Shown one piece after another: positions 18,896 to 28,664 of a stretch of 64,000 nt of DNA. Source of the stretch: Pseudobdellovibrio exovorus JSS. Lineage in GTDB: Bacteria; Bdellovibrionota; Bdellovibrionia; Bdellovibrionales; Bdellovibrionaceae. Both the position numbers and the translations under genes were made by a program. Position 1 is the stretch's first letter, and each line of letters opens with the position of its first letter. Below the pieces are notes generated by a model, which searched no databases, was not told where the DNA came from, and was given only the letters and a program-made list of their open reading frames with translations. The DNA lies in contig NC_020813.1 of the NCBI RefSeq assembly GCF_000348725.1, positions 1,712,248 to 1,776,247 on the forward strand, in the 5' to 3' direction.

Positions 18896-21800
18896 CTATC
18901 TGATGTCAGCTAAACTTACAGAAACCATGGTTGATACACCACGCTCTTGCATTGTTACGCCGTAAAGCTTTTGTGCCACTTCCATCGTGTGTTTGTTATG
19001 TGTCACAACGATGATTTGAGAACGCTTCGCCATCTCTTTAACTAAGTCGTTAAATCTGAATACGTTTGCATCATCCAATGGCGCATCAACCTCATCCAGT
19101 AAGCAGTACGGAGACGGCTTCACAAGGAAGATCGAGAATACCAACGCCACCGCTGTCAGGGCTTTTTCACCACCCGACATCAACGTTACGTTCTGCATTT
19201 TCTTTCCTGGAGGTTTCGCAATGATCTCGATACCCATTTCGCCCTTATCTTCATCTTCTACCAGTTGAAGCATGGCTTCACCACCGCCGAATAAGACAGG
19301 GAAAACTTTTTGGAAGCGATCATTAACAAGATCAAATGTTTCTTTAAAGCGTTTCGCACAGATTTTATTGATACGATCAATAACTTTACGAAGCTGTTCT
19401 TTCGCCTCTGTCAAATCAGCATGCTGCTGAGTCAAGAAAGCATAGCGCTCTTGAGTTTCAGAGAACTCAGTGATCGCCGAAAGATTCACTTCGCCAATCT
19501 TAGCTAATTTATCTCTTAAGTCTTTTAGCTCAGCATCAGCGACCACTGGATCACCTTCGCGGCCAGCGTATTTTTCAACAACATCAGGTAAAATTAACAT
19601 GTACTTTTCACGAACTTGATCGATCAAATACTGTTCTTTCATTTTCGCTTGCTCAAGTTTCAACTGAGCATCATTCATTTTAGAAAGACGCTCATTTCTT
19701 TCACGTTGCATCGTGATCACTTTGTCTTCTAGTTCACGAATATGCGATGTTTCCATCTCGAACTGGTTTTTCACCTGCGAAACTTCAAGACGACGAGCTT
19801 CCACATCCGCCAACATACGTTCGAAATCAATCTTCGCTTGTTCAAGCGCGTACTGACCTTCTGACATTTGTGACGTGTAACCTTCTGCCTCTTCTGACAT
19901 ACGTGAAAGTTGAGATTCAAGATCGTTCACTTGTTTTTGAACCATATCTAATTGACGACTAACACCTGCATACTCTTGCGCTTTAGAGGCCGCACGTACC
20001 TGCAGATCCATCACTTCAGACTGTTGTGATTCAAAACCATCTTTCATCGAATTGTACTCAGTACTCAATTCAGCTAATGATGTTTCCAACTCTAGCTTTT
20101 GAGTTCTTGTTTCAACTAAGCGACTTTCTAGGTCTTCAATCTTTTCAGATAACTGTTCAATTTGCTCAGCTACGCGACGCACTTCTTTTTCTTGTTTTTC
20201 AACTGCATTTTGAGCTTGGTTAAACTCGACATCTGCGCGTTCGTAGTCTTTTTTCAATTCAGCAACTTTAATTTCCTGTTCAATACGACGCTGTTGCGCC
20301 CCTTCGAAGTCAGAAACCACGTTAGCTAATTGCTCTTCCACTTTTTTCAAAGCAGCCGTTGCTAAGGCTAATTTACCAGCCCATTCGTTCTTTTTGTCTG
20401 ACAACTCTTTGATTTCACGACGACGTTTTAGAACACCAGACTCCGCAGAGTCTTTAGATCCACCTGTTAATACGCCATCAGCTGACAACGTATCGCCATC
20501 CATCGTGACAAAAGTCCATCCTTTATAGTTCGGACGTAGTCTTAGAGCCGTACGAATAGAATCCACAATCGCAACGCCATCTAAAATCTCAGACACTTTG
20601 CTTTGATAGATTTCATTTGAGTTCACTACATTCTTTAACAGATCAATAACACCTGTTTCAGATTTAGGATTACCCTGTAAATGTTTGATGTAATGTCCAT
20701 CATTTGAGTAGAAGCTTGAACGACCTGAATTTTGTGACTTCAAGTGATCAACAGCTTCAACTGCTGTATCTGGTTTTTGTGACAATAACATCTGTAGTTT
20801 AGAGCCTAAAGCTGCTTCCATCGCGATTTCATAGTCCGCAGGGACTTCTACCACTTCAGAAACAGGCTTGAAGAACTCACTTACAGTTCCATCAGCATGC
20901 ATTTCTACTGACTTAGCTTTGCTCCACAACATCACTTGTTTAACACCCTCTTCGAAACCTTCGAAGTTAGCTGCTAAATTTTCTAAGCCATAAAGGCGTG
21001 ATGCCGTTTCATTTAAATTATCTTTAAAATCCTGAACCTCTACCTGCTTTTGTTGCAATTGTTCCGTTAGGATTTTTTTATTCGTTTCAAAAGCTGTCAC
21101 ATCGCTAGAAAGGTCCATTTGTAATTGGCGCTCTTGTTCTAACTGATTTAACACTTTTCTACGGCGGCCTTCAAAGTCATGCAATGTCTCGCGCAACTCA
21201 TTCAAAGTGATTTCTTCTTCTGCTTGAGAAGACTCAAGTTCAGATTTACGTCCTAAGAATGACTGTGTTTGCGCATCTAATGCCGATTCACTTTGCCCCA
21301 AAGCAATTTGCTGACGACGCTTTTCAGTCAATTCTGTATCAATTTGGCTGTAACGAGCTTGCGCCGATGAAAAGGCTTCTGATTTTAACATGGAATCCGC
21401 AGCTAGTTCTTCAGATTCAATTTTTAAAGTATCCGCTTGCTCAACAAGGAACGATAAATCACGAGCTAATAACTCATGACGAGCTTTTTGCTCGCTAAGG
21501 ATATTCCCCGTCATTTGCTCATTGCGTTTCGCTTGTTCTAACTCAAAGCGAAGCTCTTGAATTTCCATTTCTTTCTTTTGAACTGAAGTTTGGAAATTAT
21601 AAAAATCCTGTTGTTTCGCTTCGACTGCTTTTTCTTGCTCTAGAACTGACAACTTCAAAGTTTCGAGTTCTGACTGCATTGACGCTAAATTCGCCTCGCT
21701 GCCCACTTCAATAGATTGAGCTTCATCGAAAATGCGTTGGGCTTCATCAGCCGCTTGTTTCAAATTCACATATTGAGCTGAAGATAACCACAACTCTAGG

Positions 21801-22480
21801 TCTTCGATTTGAGTTTTGATATTGCGGTAGCGTTCAGCACGTTGTGCTTGTCTTTGTAAAGAATCAATTTGGCGTTTTAACTCGCCGATGATGTCTTGCA
21901 AACGCACTAAGTTCTGATCAGTTGAAATCAACTTTCTTTGCGATTCTTTTTTACGAGCTTTAAACTTAGTGATCCCCGCCGCTTCTTCGATCAACATACG
22001 GCGATCTTCTGGTTTCGCTGTGATGATTTTTCCGATCATACCTTGAGCAATGATCGAGAAACCTTTAGAGCCCGCACCCGTATCCATAAAGATCTCTTGT
22101 ACGTCTTTTAAACGAGCAGGTTCTTTATTGATAAAGTACTCACCTTCACCATTTCTGTGAAGTTTACGAGTCACCATAATTTCAGAATGTTTTAAATACT
22201 TGGCTGGGAATGGACCGCCATCGTTTTCTAACGTCAACGAAACTTCACACATTCCCAACGGAGCATAACCTTCAGCACCAGCAAAGATTACATCCGTCAT
22301 AGCGCTTGCGCGCAGATCTTTTGCGGATTGGTCACCCATAACCCACATTAAGGCATCTACTATATTAGATTTACCACAACCGTTCGGTCCAACAACACCG
22401 GTAATACCCGCATCAAACTGAATAACCGTACGATCTTTAAAAGATTTAAAACCAATAAGTTCGAGTTTTTTAATTCTCAC
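18896..22480 (-). CDS. smc: Chromosome segregation ATPase SMC
   Basis: 1194 residues. Walker A GPNGCGKSNIVDALMWVMG is near the N-terminus, with long coiled coils around a hinge (about 510-680). The C-terminal ABC signature is LMSGGEKALTA, with Walker B YCLLDEVDAPLDD. Folds and compacts chromosomes with ScpAB. The start is GTG (22480) with AAGGAG about 8 nt upstream. A 125-nt gap to holA leaves room for its own promoter. Confidence 0.98.
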   Translation of the reverse strand: MRIKKLELIGFKSFKDRTVIQFDAGITGVVGPNGCGKSNIVDALMWVMGDQSAKDLRASAMTDVIFAGAEGYAPLGMCEVSLTLENDGGPFPAKYLKHSEIMVTRKLHRNGEGEYFINKEPARLKDVQEIFMDTGAGSKGFSIIAQGMIGKIITAKPEDRRMLIEEAAGITKFKARKKESQRKLISTDQNLVRLQDIIGELKRQIDSLQRQAQRAERYRNIKTQIEDLELWLSSAQYVNLKQAADEAQRIFDEAQSIEVGSEANLASMQSELETLKLSVLEQEKAVEAKQQDFYNFQTSVQKKEMEIQELRFELEQAKRNEQMTGNILSEQKARHELLARDLSFLVEQADTLKIESEELAADSMLKSEAFSSAQARYSQIDTELTEKRRQQIALGQSESALDAQTQSFLGRKSELESSQAEEEITLNELRETLHDFEGRRRKVLNQLEQERQLQMDLSSDVTAFETNKKILTEQLQQKQVEVQDFKDNLNETASRLYGLENLAANFEGFEEGVKQVMLWSKAKSVEMHADGTVSEFFKPVSEVVEVPADYEIAMEAALGSKLQMLLSQKPDTAVEAVDHLKSQNSGRSSFYSNDGHYIKHLQGNPKSETGVIDLLKNVVNSNEIYQSKVSEILDGVAIVDSIRTALRLRPNYKGWTFVTMDGDTLSADGVLTGGSKDSAESGVLKRRREIKELSDKKNEWAGKLALATAALKKVEEQLANVVSDFEGAQQRRIEQEIKVAELKKDYERADVEFNQAQNAVEKQEKEVRRVAEQIEQLSEKIEDLESRLVETRTQKLELETSLAELSTEYNSMKDGFESQQSEVMDLQVRAASKAQEYAGVSRQLDMVQKQVNDLESQLSRMSEEAEGYTSQMSEGQYALEQAKIDFERMLADVEARRLEVSQVKNQFEMETSHIRELEDKVITMQRERNERLSKMNDAQLKLEQAKMKEQYLIDQVREKYMLILPDVVEKYAGREGDPVVADAELKDLRDKLAKIGEVNLSAITEFSETQERYAFLTQQHADLTEAKEQLRKVIDRINKICAKRFKETFDLVNDRFQKVFPVLFGGGEAMLQLVEDEDKGEMGIEIIAKPPGKKMQNVTLMSGGEKALTAVALVFSIFLVKPSPYCLLDEVDAPLDDANVFRFNDLVKEMAKRSQIIVVTHNKHTMEVAQKLYGVTMQERGVSTMVSVSLADIR

Positions 22481-22605
22481 GGGTTTTTCTCCTTATAACA
22501 CAGTATATAACTGTCCTTTGGTCTGGGTAGTGAGTCAATAATGAAATCAACTTTCTGTTGCTGAAATATAGGGCTAATTTTGATGGCGAAAAACGGAGCA
22601 AATAC

Positions 22606-23607
22606 CTATAAAGAGCAGGATTTTAATACCAAATTTTCAAGCCAAATATGCGAAGACAGTGGTGATGATTTAAGCGCTTTGTCTGTTTCATGTAATACGA
22701 TCAGGGCTTCTTCAATCTTTTTCACGGGCCAAATGCGGGCCTGATCGCAGTAGCTTTCAATGTAATAACTCGGCACATTAGCAAGGCCGGCTAACTTAGC
22801 ACCGCCGTAACCCTGATCCATGCCCGCACGCACTGTCAGTAAAAGGCGCATGTGGCGCGCCACTAAGCTGACAATAGCAATTTCGTTTTGTCCTTGATCC
22901 ATCAAGTTCACTAATTGTTCTAGGGCTTTCACGCGATCTTTTTGACCTAGCGCTTTGGTAAAATCAAAGACACTTTCTTCACGACTGACAGAAACCACCG
23001 TGTTGACGTCGGTGATGTCAATTTGAGTCTTATCCCCGATATAATCTTGAATTTTGAAAATCTGATTTTCAAGCTCTGTCAGGTTGTTTCCGACTAATCT
23101 ATGCAATCTATGAATCGCATCAGTTGTGATTTTTAAGTTCACATTTTTGCAAATATAAGAAATCCACTGTGGCACTTGGTTTTCATAGGGCTTTTTAAAT
23201 TCGACACAGGTGGCATTATCTAGAATATTTTTGATAACTTTTTTCCGTTTATCAATTTTTTCAGCCAACATCACAAACACAGTGGAATCTACAGGATTTG
23301 TGATTAGCGATTCTAATTCCTGTAAGGCTGAATCCTTTAAGTCATGTGCATTCTTAAGAATAACTAAGCGATTTGGAGCAAAAACTGGCAATGTTTCAAC
23401 CGTATCTTTGACCTGCGTGATATCAGCATCACCACCATAATAGAGTGAGTAGTTAAAATCCGTGCTGTTTTCATCTAAAACCGCATACTTGAAACGATTC
23501 ACACATTGATTCAGTAAATAGGGCTCGTCACCAAACAGAAAATAGACCGGCTTGAATTTCTTATCTTCAAGGTCTTTATAAAATTTCTGATGATCTACTA
23601 TCGCCAT
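22606..23607 (-). CDS. holA: DNA polymerase III delta subunit
   Basis: 333 residues, the clamp-loader subunit that opens the beta clamp. It contains PVYFLFGDEPYLLNQ at the start, as in HolA, and a helical C-terminal collar. Follows lptE by 37 nt, the gene order lptE-holA seen in many Gram-negative bacteria, which supports both calls. Confidence 0.93.
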   Translation of the reverse strand: MAIVDHQKFYKDLEDKKFKPVYFLFGDEPYLLNQCVNRFKYAVLDENSTDFNYSLYYGGDADITQVKDTVETLPVFAPNRLVILKNAHDLKDSALQELESLITNPVDSTVFVMLAEKIDKRKKVIKNILDNATCVEFKKPYENQVPQWISYICKNVNLKITTDAIHRLHRLVGNNLTELENQIFKIQDYIGDKTQIDITDVNTVVSVSREESVFDFTKALGQKDRVKALEQLVNLMDQGQNEIAIVSLVARHMRLLLTVRAGMDQGYGGAKLAGLANVPSYYIESYCDQARIWPVKKIEEALIVLHETDKALKSSPLSSHIWLENLVLKSCSL

Positions 23608-23644
23608 TATTCTACCTAAATTAACCTAAGTTAAATTTGCCAAA

Positions 23645-24235
23645 TTAAAAATCTTCTACCATGCGATCGAACGCAGCTTGCATCATCTCTTTCGCAATAG
23701 CGTCAAGAGTCTGCCTTTTAGCCGAGACGTTGTAAAGTGCATTGGCCGTATTAATAACCGGTAGCGTAATTTGTGGTGCTGAATAATTCGACTCTTGTCT
23801 AAAACTTCCGCTCCACAACACTTCCGTGCTGCCACGTCTTTTTAAAACCACATCTACATTTACAGTCACCTTATATTGAGTCGCTAAAACGGTTTCTGTT
23901 GGCATGTACTGAGTGTTTTTTGCTTCGATGACCGACTCATCGGCAATCACAGTGATACTTTTAATAGTTCCTTGCAAAACAGCTTCGGCGGTCGACTCTT
24001 CATTTTGCAAACGCACAAATCGTGAGCGTAAAGCTTCTGATTTCAACGAGTTGGTGAAAAAAGTTTCAACTCCAACTTCTGGGGACTCATTTTTAAACAC
24101 TGGAATTTGAATACTTTTAACCCCACCCGGCAATGTGGCATACTCAGAGCTTAATCGATAAGCACACCCAGAAGACACGAGCAACATGACTGAGGCCGTT
24201 ATGAGCAAAAAAATGAGGGAAAATTTAGTCTTCAT
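23645..24235 (-). CDS. lptE: LPS-assembly lipoprotein LptE
   Basis: 196 residues. The signal peptide has the lipobox LLVSSGC. The fold segment GVKSIQIPVFKNES is typical of LptE. It plugs LptD in the outer membrane and helps deliver lipopolysaccharide. This marks the host as having a Gram-negative outer membrane. Only 30 nt separate it from the divergent aminotransferase gene, so promoters must overlap coding sequence. Confidence 0.9.
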   Translation of the reverse strand: MKTKFSLIFLLITASVMLLVSSGCAYRLSSEYATLPGGVKSIQIPVFKNESPEVGVETFFTNSLKSEALRSRFVRLQNEESTAEAVLQGTIKSITVIADESVIEAKNTQYMPTETVLATQYKVTVNVDVVLKRRGSTEVLWSGSFRQESNYSAPQITLPVINTANALYNVSAKRQTLDAIAKEMMQAAFDRMVEDF

Positions 24236-24265
24236 CTGCTTTAATAAACCCGCAAGGAAAGACCA

Positions 24266-25408
24266 ATGTCAAATGCTATTCTTCTAGCTCCAGGCCCGGT
24301 TCAACTGCACCCCGAAGTGCAGAAGATCTTGGCACAACCCATGATCCATCACCGCACACCTGAATTCGACGCCATCCTAAAACGTGTTTTGCAAGATTTG
24401 AAATTTTTATTTCAAACGACTCAACCTGTTTTTATGCACACCTCTACTGGTAGCGGCGGTATGGAATCTTTGCTCGTAAACTTACTATCACCAAACGATG
24501 AAGTTCTAGCAATTGTCTCTGGAAAATTCGGTGAGCGCTGGGCCGATATGGCCGCTTTGTACGGAGCCAAAGTGCATCGCCTTGATGTCACATGGGGCGA
24601 AGCTGTGAATCCGGATGTTGTTCAACAATATCTGGATCAACACCCACAGACACGTTTAGTTTTGTGCCAAGCAACAGAAACAAGTACGGCAACCGCACAC
24701 AATATCGAAGCTCTTGGAAAGATCATTTCTAAAACATCCGCATTATTTTTAGTTGATGGCATCACAGCAACAGGTGCTTACAACATTCCAATGGATACAT
24801 GGCATATTGATGGCCTTGTGGCTGGCAGTCAAAAAGCAGTGATGTTACCAACCGGTCTTAGCTTCGTCTGCCTGTCGGAAAAAGCATGGAAAGTGGCGCA
24901 GACAGCTCCGCTTCCACGTTTTTATTTTGATCTACGTAAAGAATATAAAGCGAATCAAAACGGAGAAACTCTTTTTTCTTCTAGTGTACCTTTAATTAAA
25001 GCTTTGGATTTTGTGCTGACGCGTATTCAAGAAGTTGGTTTACAACGACATTTCTTACAACTGCGTCGACGTGCAGACTTCACACGTGAACTGGCCCGCC
25101 AAATGAATCTGCAACTTTTTTCAAAATCCCCTTCTGATTCCGTCACAGCCCTGTGTGTTCCAGAGGGAATTGATGGAGCCAAACTGCGCACTCACCTAGA
25201 ACAGAAATATCAAGTTACGGTTATGGGTGGACAGGATCAATTAAAAGGAAAAATTCTGCGCATTGGTCACATGGGTTACATCCGCGATGAAGATATGGTG
25301 GAAACGATGACTCGCCTCGCTCAGGCTTTGCAAGACTTTCAATTCAACATCGATCCTCAACAAATTAAAGTCGCCAGCGAAAATTGGCTGAAGTCCCACA
25401 CTGTATGA
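24266..25408 (+). CDS. Class V aminotransferase (serine/alanine-glyoxylate type)
   Basis: 380 residues of PLP fold type I, class V. Visible are LLAPGPVQLHPEV, STGSGGMESLLVNLL (phosphate-binding), LFLVDGITATGAY (Asp to PLP N1) and GSQKAVMLP (Schiff-base Lys). AAGGA precedes the ATG. It overlaps the next gene by ATGA, a SerA-like dehydrogenase. In several bacteria and archaea such a pair makes phosphoserine without SerC. That role is inferred from context; alanine- or serine-glyoxylate transamination is the alternative. Confidence 0.85.
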   Translation: MSNAILLAPGPVQLHPEVQKILAQPMIHHRTPEFDAILKRVLQDLKFLFQTTQPVFMHTSTGSGGMESLLVNLLSPNDEVLAIVSGKFGERWADMAALYGAKVHRLDVTWGEAVNPDVVQQYLDQHPQTRLVLCQATETSTATAHNIEALGKIISKTSALFLVDGITATGAYNIPMDTWHIDGLVAGSQKAVMLPTGLSFVCLSEKAWKVAQTAPLPRFYFDLRKEYKANQNGETLFSSSVPLIKALDFVLTRIQEVGLQRHFLQLRRRADFTRELARQMNLQLFSKSPSDSVTALCVPEGIDGAKLRTHLEQKYQVTVMGGQDQLKGKILRIGHMGYIRDEDMVETMTRLAQALQDFQFNIDPQQIKVASENWLKSHTV

Positions 25409-26388
25409 ACATGAACTCCGACATCAAAAATATTTTAATTTGTGAGCGGTTTGACTTAGAAGCCTTGCTCGAACTTAAGAAAAATAAAAAGTTTCTTGTT
25501 GAAAATTACTCAGATGAAAAATCTGAAACTGCGGATGCTCTTGTTATTCGTTCGAAATTTCGTATCACAGCAGCGCAGTTAGATAAATCACCGAATTTAA
25601 AACTTATCGTCACTTGCACCAGTGGTTTTGATCATATTGACCTTGAGGAAACACAGAAACGCAGCATTACTGTGATGTTTACCCCAGAAGCTAATGCGAT
25701 ATCGGCAGCGGAACTGGCATGGTCACTTCTGATGGCAGCTAATCGCCAAGTTTGCGCCGCCCATCGCGAGATGAAAGCTGGAAAATGGAATCGCGAACCT
25801 TTTTTAGGCCATGAACTGAGTGGAAAAACCTTAGGTATTATTGGTTTGGGTCGTATCGGCTCACGTGTGGCCAATTTTGCCAAAGCTTTTGGAATGAAGA
25901 CTCTGGCTTTCGATCCCTACCAAGACGAAGCCGTTTTTCAGCAGACACAAGCTTTGCGCGTCAGTTACGAAGAGATTCTAAAACAATCTGATTTTCTGAG
26001 TTTTCATGTTCCGGCCACCTTTGAAACCAAAAATATGTTTTCTAGATCGCAAATCGAATATGTAAATCCAGAAGTGATTATTGTAAACACCTCTAGAGGC
26101 AGTGCTATCAACGAAGATGATTTAGCCGATGCCCTTTTAGATAAAAAAATTCGATTTGCCGCCTTAGACGTCTTTCAAAAAGAGCCTCTAACACGGGATT
26201 CTAAGCTCAATAAATGTCAAAATGTTATTTTAACCCCTCATCTTGGAGCCTATACTGAGGAAGCTTTTTCAAAAGCCTCGTTAGAAGCCGCACAAAGAGT
26301 GACAGAATTCTTCGAATTGAATAAAACACTGAACACATTGCCACTTAAAAACGACTGGGGAAGCCTGTCGTTTGCAGAAAGGGTCTGA
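25405..26388 (+). CDS. D-3-phosphoglycerate dehydrogenase-like 2-hydroxyacid dehydrogenase
   Basis: 327 residues of the NAD-dependent D-2-hydroxyacid dehydrogenase family without a C-terminal ACT domain. Rossmann motif GLGRIGSR; catalytic Arg in NTSRGS, Glu in FQKEP, His in PHLGAY. I chose the ATG at 25405, which overlaps the upstream stop (ATGA), over the TTG at 25384. Pairing with the aminotransferase suggests serine biosynthesis (a short SerA). Other 2-hydroxy acids are possible substrates. Confidence 0.85.
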   Translation: MNMNSDIKNILICERFDLEALLELKKNKKFLVENYSDEKSETADALVIRSKFRITAAQLDKSPNLKLIVTCTSGFDHIDLEETQKRSITVMFTPEANAISAAELAWSLLMAANRQVCAAHREMKAGKWNREPFLGHELSGKTLGIIGLGRIGSRVANFAKAFGMKTLAFDPYQDEAVFQQTQALRVSYEEILKQSDFLSFHVPATFETKNMFSRSQIEYVNPEVIIVNTSRGSAINEDDLADALLDKKIRFAALDVFQKEPLTRDSKLNKCQNVILTPHLGAYTEEAFSKASLEAAQRVTEFFELNKTLNTLPLKNDWGSLSFAERV

Positions 26389-26391
26389 GTT

Positions 26392-27690
26392 ATGTCAGCA
26401 ACGGTAGTTATCGGAGCCCAATGGGGAGACGAAGGAAAAGGTAAATTAGTCGATGTTCTAGCAGCGAAAGCTGATCTAGTTGTCCGCTTTCAAGGCGGAT
26501 CGAACGCAGGACACACACTTGTCGTTAACGGCAAAAAAACAGTGCTTCATTTAATTCCTTCAGGAATTTTACATACCGATAAAACCTGCGTGATCGCTTC
26601 AGGCGTTGTCGTGGATATCTTCGGATTAACTCAAGAAATTCGTCAGTTGAAAGAAAGTGGATTTGAAATTGGCTCTTCACAATTGTTGATTTCAGATAAT
26701 GCCACAGCCTTACTTCCCTACCATAAAGCTTTAGATCAAGCCCGCGAAAAGGCTCTATCTGAAGGGAAAATTGGAACAACAGGAAAAGGAATCGGCCCAG
26801 CCTATGAAGATCGCGCGGCCCGTCGCGCTTTAGTGATGAGTGATCTTTTTGATGAAAAGACTTTATTAGCAAAACTCGAAGCCGTTTTAAAAGAAAAGAA
26901 CGTGCTTTTACAAAACCTCTATGATGCTCCAGAAATTAAAGCGAAAGATATCTTTGATCAAATTCAAACTGTTATTGGTGAACTCAAAGCTTATCGTACA
27001 ACTGACGTGAGTCTTTTGGTCTCTCAGAAAATCAAACAGGGAAAACGCATCTTGTTTGAAGGCGCTCAAGGTACGTTATTAGATATTCATCACGGCACGT
27101 ATCCATTTGTAACCAGCTCTTCAACGATTGCAGGTTCTGGTTCTATCAGTGCGGGTATTGGGCCTCACCATCTTTCAAAAATTGTGGGTGTTTTTAAAGC
27201 TTACTGTACGCGTGTTGGTAGCGGTCCATTTCCAACAGAATTACATGACGATGTCGGCACTAAAATTCAGAAGGATGGGCACGAGTTTGGCTCTACCACT
27301 GGGCGTGCCCGTCGCTGTGGCTGGTTAGATCTGGTCGCCTTGAAATATGCGATCCGTTTAAATGGTATCAACAGTTTAGCCATGATGAAGTTAGATGTTC
27401 TTTCTGAGCATGAGCAAATCGGCGTTTGTACGGGCTATAAGCTTGATGGTGAAGTGATCACCGAGTTCCCAACATCTACAGAGCTAGTGAGTCGCCTAGA
27501 GCCAGTAATTGAATATTTACCAGGCTGGAAAGAGGATTTGACTGAAGTTAAGTCAGTAAAAGATTTACCTCGCCAAGCTATTGGCTACATTGACTTTATT
27601 TCACGCCATGTAGGCTGTCCAATTGACGTGGTTTCAGTGGGACCAGACCGAGATCAGACCCTTTGGATCAAACCCTTGTATAAAGATTAA
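26392..27690 (+). CDS. purA: Adenylosuccinate synthetase
   Basis: 432 residues. Joins IMP and aspartate with GTP on the way to AMP. The N-terminal GAQWGDEGKGKLVD and GSNAGHT motifs and the conserved TGKGIGPAYEDRAAR are intact, as is the C-terminal SVGPDR. It starts 3 nt after the SerA-like stop, so all three genes form an operon. Confidence 0.98.
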   Translation: MSATVVIGAQWGDEGKGKLVDVLAAKADLVVRFQGGSNAGHTLVVNGKKTVLHLIPSGILHTDKTCVIASGVVVDIFGLTQEIRQLKESGFEIGSSQLLISDNATALLPYHKALDQAREKALSEGKIGTTGKGIGPAYEDRAARRALVMSDLFDEKTLLAKLEAVLKEKNVLLQNLYDAPEIKAKDIFDQIQTVIGELKAYRTTDVSLLVSQKIKQGKRILFEGAQGTLLDIHHGTYPFVTSSSTIAGSGSISAGIGPHHLSKIVGVFKAYCTRVGSGPFPTELHDDVGTKIQKDGHEFGSTTGRARRCGWLDLVALKYAIRLNGINSLAMMKLDVLSEHEQIGVCTGYKLDGEVITEFPTSTELVSRLEPVIEYLPGWKEDLTEVKSVKDLPRQAIGYIDFISRHVGCPIDVVSVGPDRDQTLWIKPLYKD

Positions 27691-27757
27691 GCACTGCGAA
27701 AAAGTATTTGACTGATTCGCAAGTCTGATAGAAATTGGCTCTTCATTGATTCAAAGT

Positions 27758-27833
27758 GATCCGCTAGCTCAGCTGGTAGAGCATTTCACTTTTAATGAAA
27801 GGGTCGATGGTTCGAATCCATCGCGGGTCACCA
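27758..27833 (+). tRNA. tRNA-Lys (UUU)
   Basis: 76 nt. Acceptor GATCCGC pairs with GCGGGTC (one T-G wobble), D-arm GCTC...GAGC, anticodon stem TTTCA/TGAAA with loop CTTTTAA (anticodon TTT at 27791-27793), T-arm GATGG-TTCGAAT-CCATC, and encoded CCA. All arms fold. Confidence 0.97.
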
Positions 27834-27850
27834 ACTTTGAATCTCTGTCT

Positions 27851-27926
27851 GTTCCCATCGTCTAGTGGCCTAGGACACCTCCCTTTCACGGAGGATACAG
27901 GGGTTCAAATCCCCTTGGGAACGCCA
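27851..27926 (+). tRNA. tRNA-Glu (UUC)
   Basis: 76 nt. Acceptor GTTCCCA/TGGGAAC, anticodon stem CCTCC/GGAGG with loop CTTTCAC (anticodon TTC at 27885-27887), T-arm AGGGG-TTCAAAT-CCCCT, G discriminator and encoded CCA. Only 17 nt after tRNA-Lys, so probably one transcript. Confidence 0.97.
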
Positions 27927-27939
27927 AGTTTGTAAATTA

Positions 27940-27971
27940 AAAAAACCCGAGTCGAAAGATTCGGGTTTTTT
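27940..27971 (+). terminator. Terminator after the tRNA pair
   Basis: Stem CCCGAGTC / GATTCGGG with one G-T pair and a GAAA tetraloop, A-tract before and T6 after. It also faces the end of hicB on the other strand. Confidence 0.92.
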
Positions 27972-28010
27972 CGTTTTGGTGGATCTAAAGTCTTACTTCA
28001 ATTAATTTAA

Positions 28011-28436
28011 TTATCCGAATATCCGCGCCACACTCAACTCAGGTAACTTACCCTGCAATTCAAATAAAGTTTTCAGTTCTGGATTCGCACGATCGGGATC
28101 TTCAAGGCGTTGATAGTTGGAAAGATTCCGAATTCCCAATAGCTCCATCATCGCTTTCTGAGTCATCTTTCTTTTCAAGCGAGTTTGACGAAGCTCCATC
28201 GCAAAGGCCACACTCGGTGAAACCTGAACAGCCACGATACTTCTTCCTTTCAAATCAGCTTGGGGCTCTGGAAATAAAACGTTCGAGTTCTCGGGCTCAG
28301 CTAAGTGTAGATCCAAAGCTTCTTGCATATTCGTAACCAACTCTTCTTTGCTCTCTGCCTGAGTTAGACAGTCTAGCTCGATACACTCAGCCCAAAATCC
28401 TTTTTTATCTTTATGAACTTTAAAGTGATATTTCAT
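28011..28436 (-). CDS. hicB: HicB antitoxin
   Basis: 141 residues. The N-terminal HicB fold (KYHFKVHKDKKGFWAECIELDCLTQAES..., residues ~1-60) is a partly degraded RNase H-like domain. The C-terminal half (~85-141) has an HTH-like MELRQTRLKRKMTQKAMMELLG that would bind the operator. The start is MKYHF at 28436, overlapping the hicA stop by ATGA. The longer reading frame upstream is hicA in another frame. Neutralises HicA and represses the operon. Confidence 0.85.
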   Translation of the reverse strand: MKYHFKVHKDKKGFWAECIELDCLTQAESKEELVTNMQEALDLHLAEPENSNVLFPEPQADLKGRSIVAVQVSPSVAFAMELRQTRLKRKMTQKAMMELLGIRNLSNYQRLEDPDRANPELKTLFELQGKLPELSVARIFG

Positions 28437-28615
28437 AAATTGCCTTTCAATCTTTTCCTCAATTTCTGCTCTAAACCTTTTTTCAGTTCTCGATGCAGCG
28501 GAATAGTCTCGCGCCGTATACCTTTTCCAACTGTGACATGACTGCCACTTTGCCGCAGCTCTTGCCATCCATGCTCTTTATATAGTTTGAGCATCTCTTT
28601 ACCACTTATCGGCAT
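28433..28615 (-). CDS. hicA: HicA mRNA interferase toxin
   Basis: 60 residues, starting at MPISGKEM. The family core is present: GW-x5-QSGSHVTVGK with the catalytic His in GSH, followed by IPLHRELKKG. HicA toxins cut mRNA when free of HicB. Gene order hicA-hicB and the 4-nt overlap are usual. An ATG 21 nt upstream (28636) is possible but would overlap the -10 element. Confidence 0.85.
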   Translation of the reverse strand: MPISGKEMLKLYKEHGWQELRQSGSHVTVGKGIRRETIPLHRELKKGLEQKLRKRLKGNL

Positions 28616-28635
28616 ATTCGACCTAACCTTTATCA

Positions 28636-28664
28636 TAATACCACTTAAAAGTGGTATTTGCAAT
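28636..28664 (-). promoter_or_regulatory. hicAB promoter
   Basis: On the minus strand: -35 TTGCAA (28664-28659), 17-nt spacer, -10 TATTAT (28641-28636), predicted start about 28629, some 14 nt before hicA. Confidence 0.7.
28638..28659. promoter_or_regulatory. hicAB operator palindrome
   Basis: A perfect 22-nt inverted repeat, AATACCACTT-aa-AAGTGGTATT. It fills the promoter spacer and overlaps the -10, the expected place for HicB autorepression. Confidence 0.75.

Noticed and set aside
20776-20785. TTGTGACAA (TTGTCACAA on minus) inside smc
   Set aside because: It encodes part of the conserved smc protein and has no CGTA at 15-16 nt, so it is not an ECF promoter.
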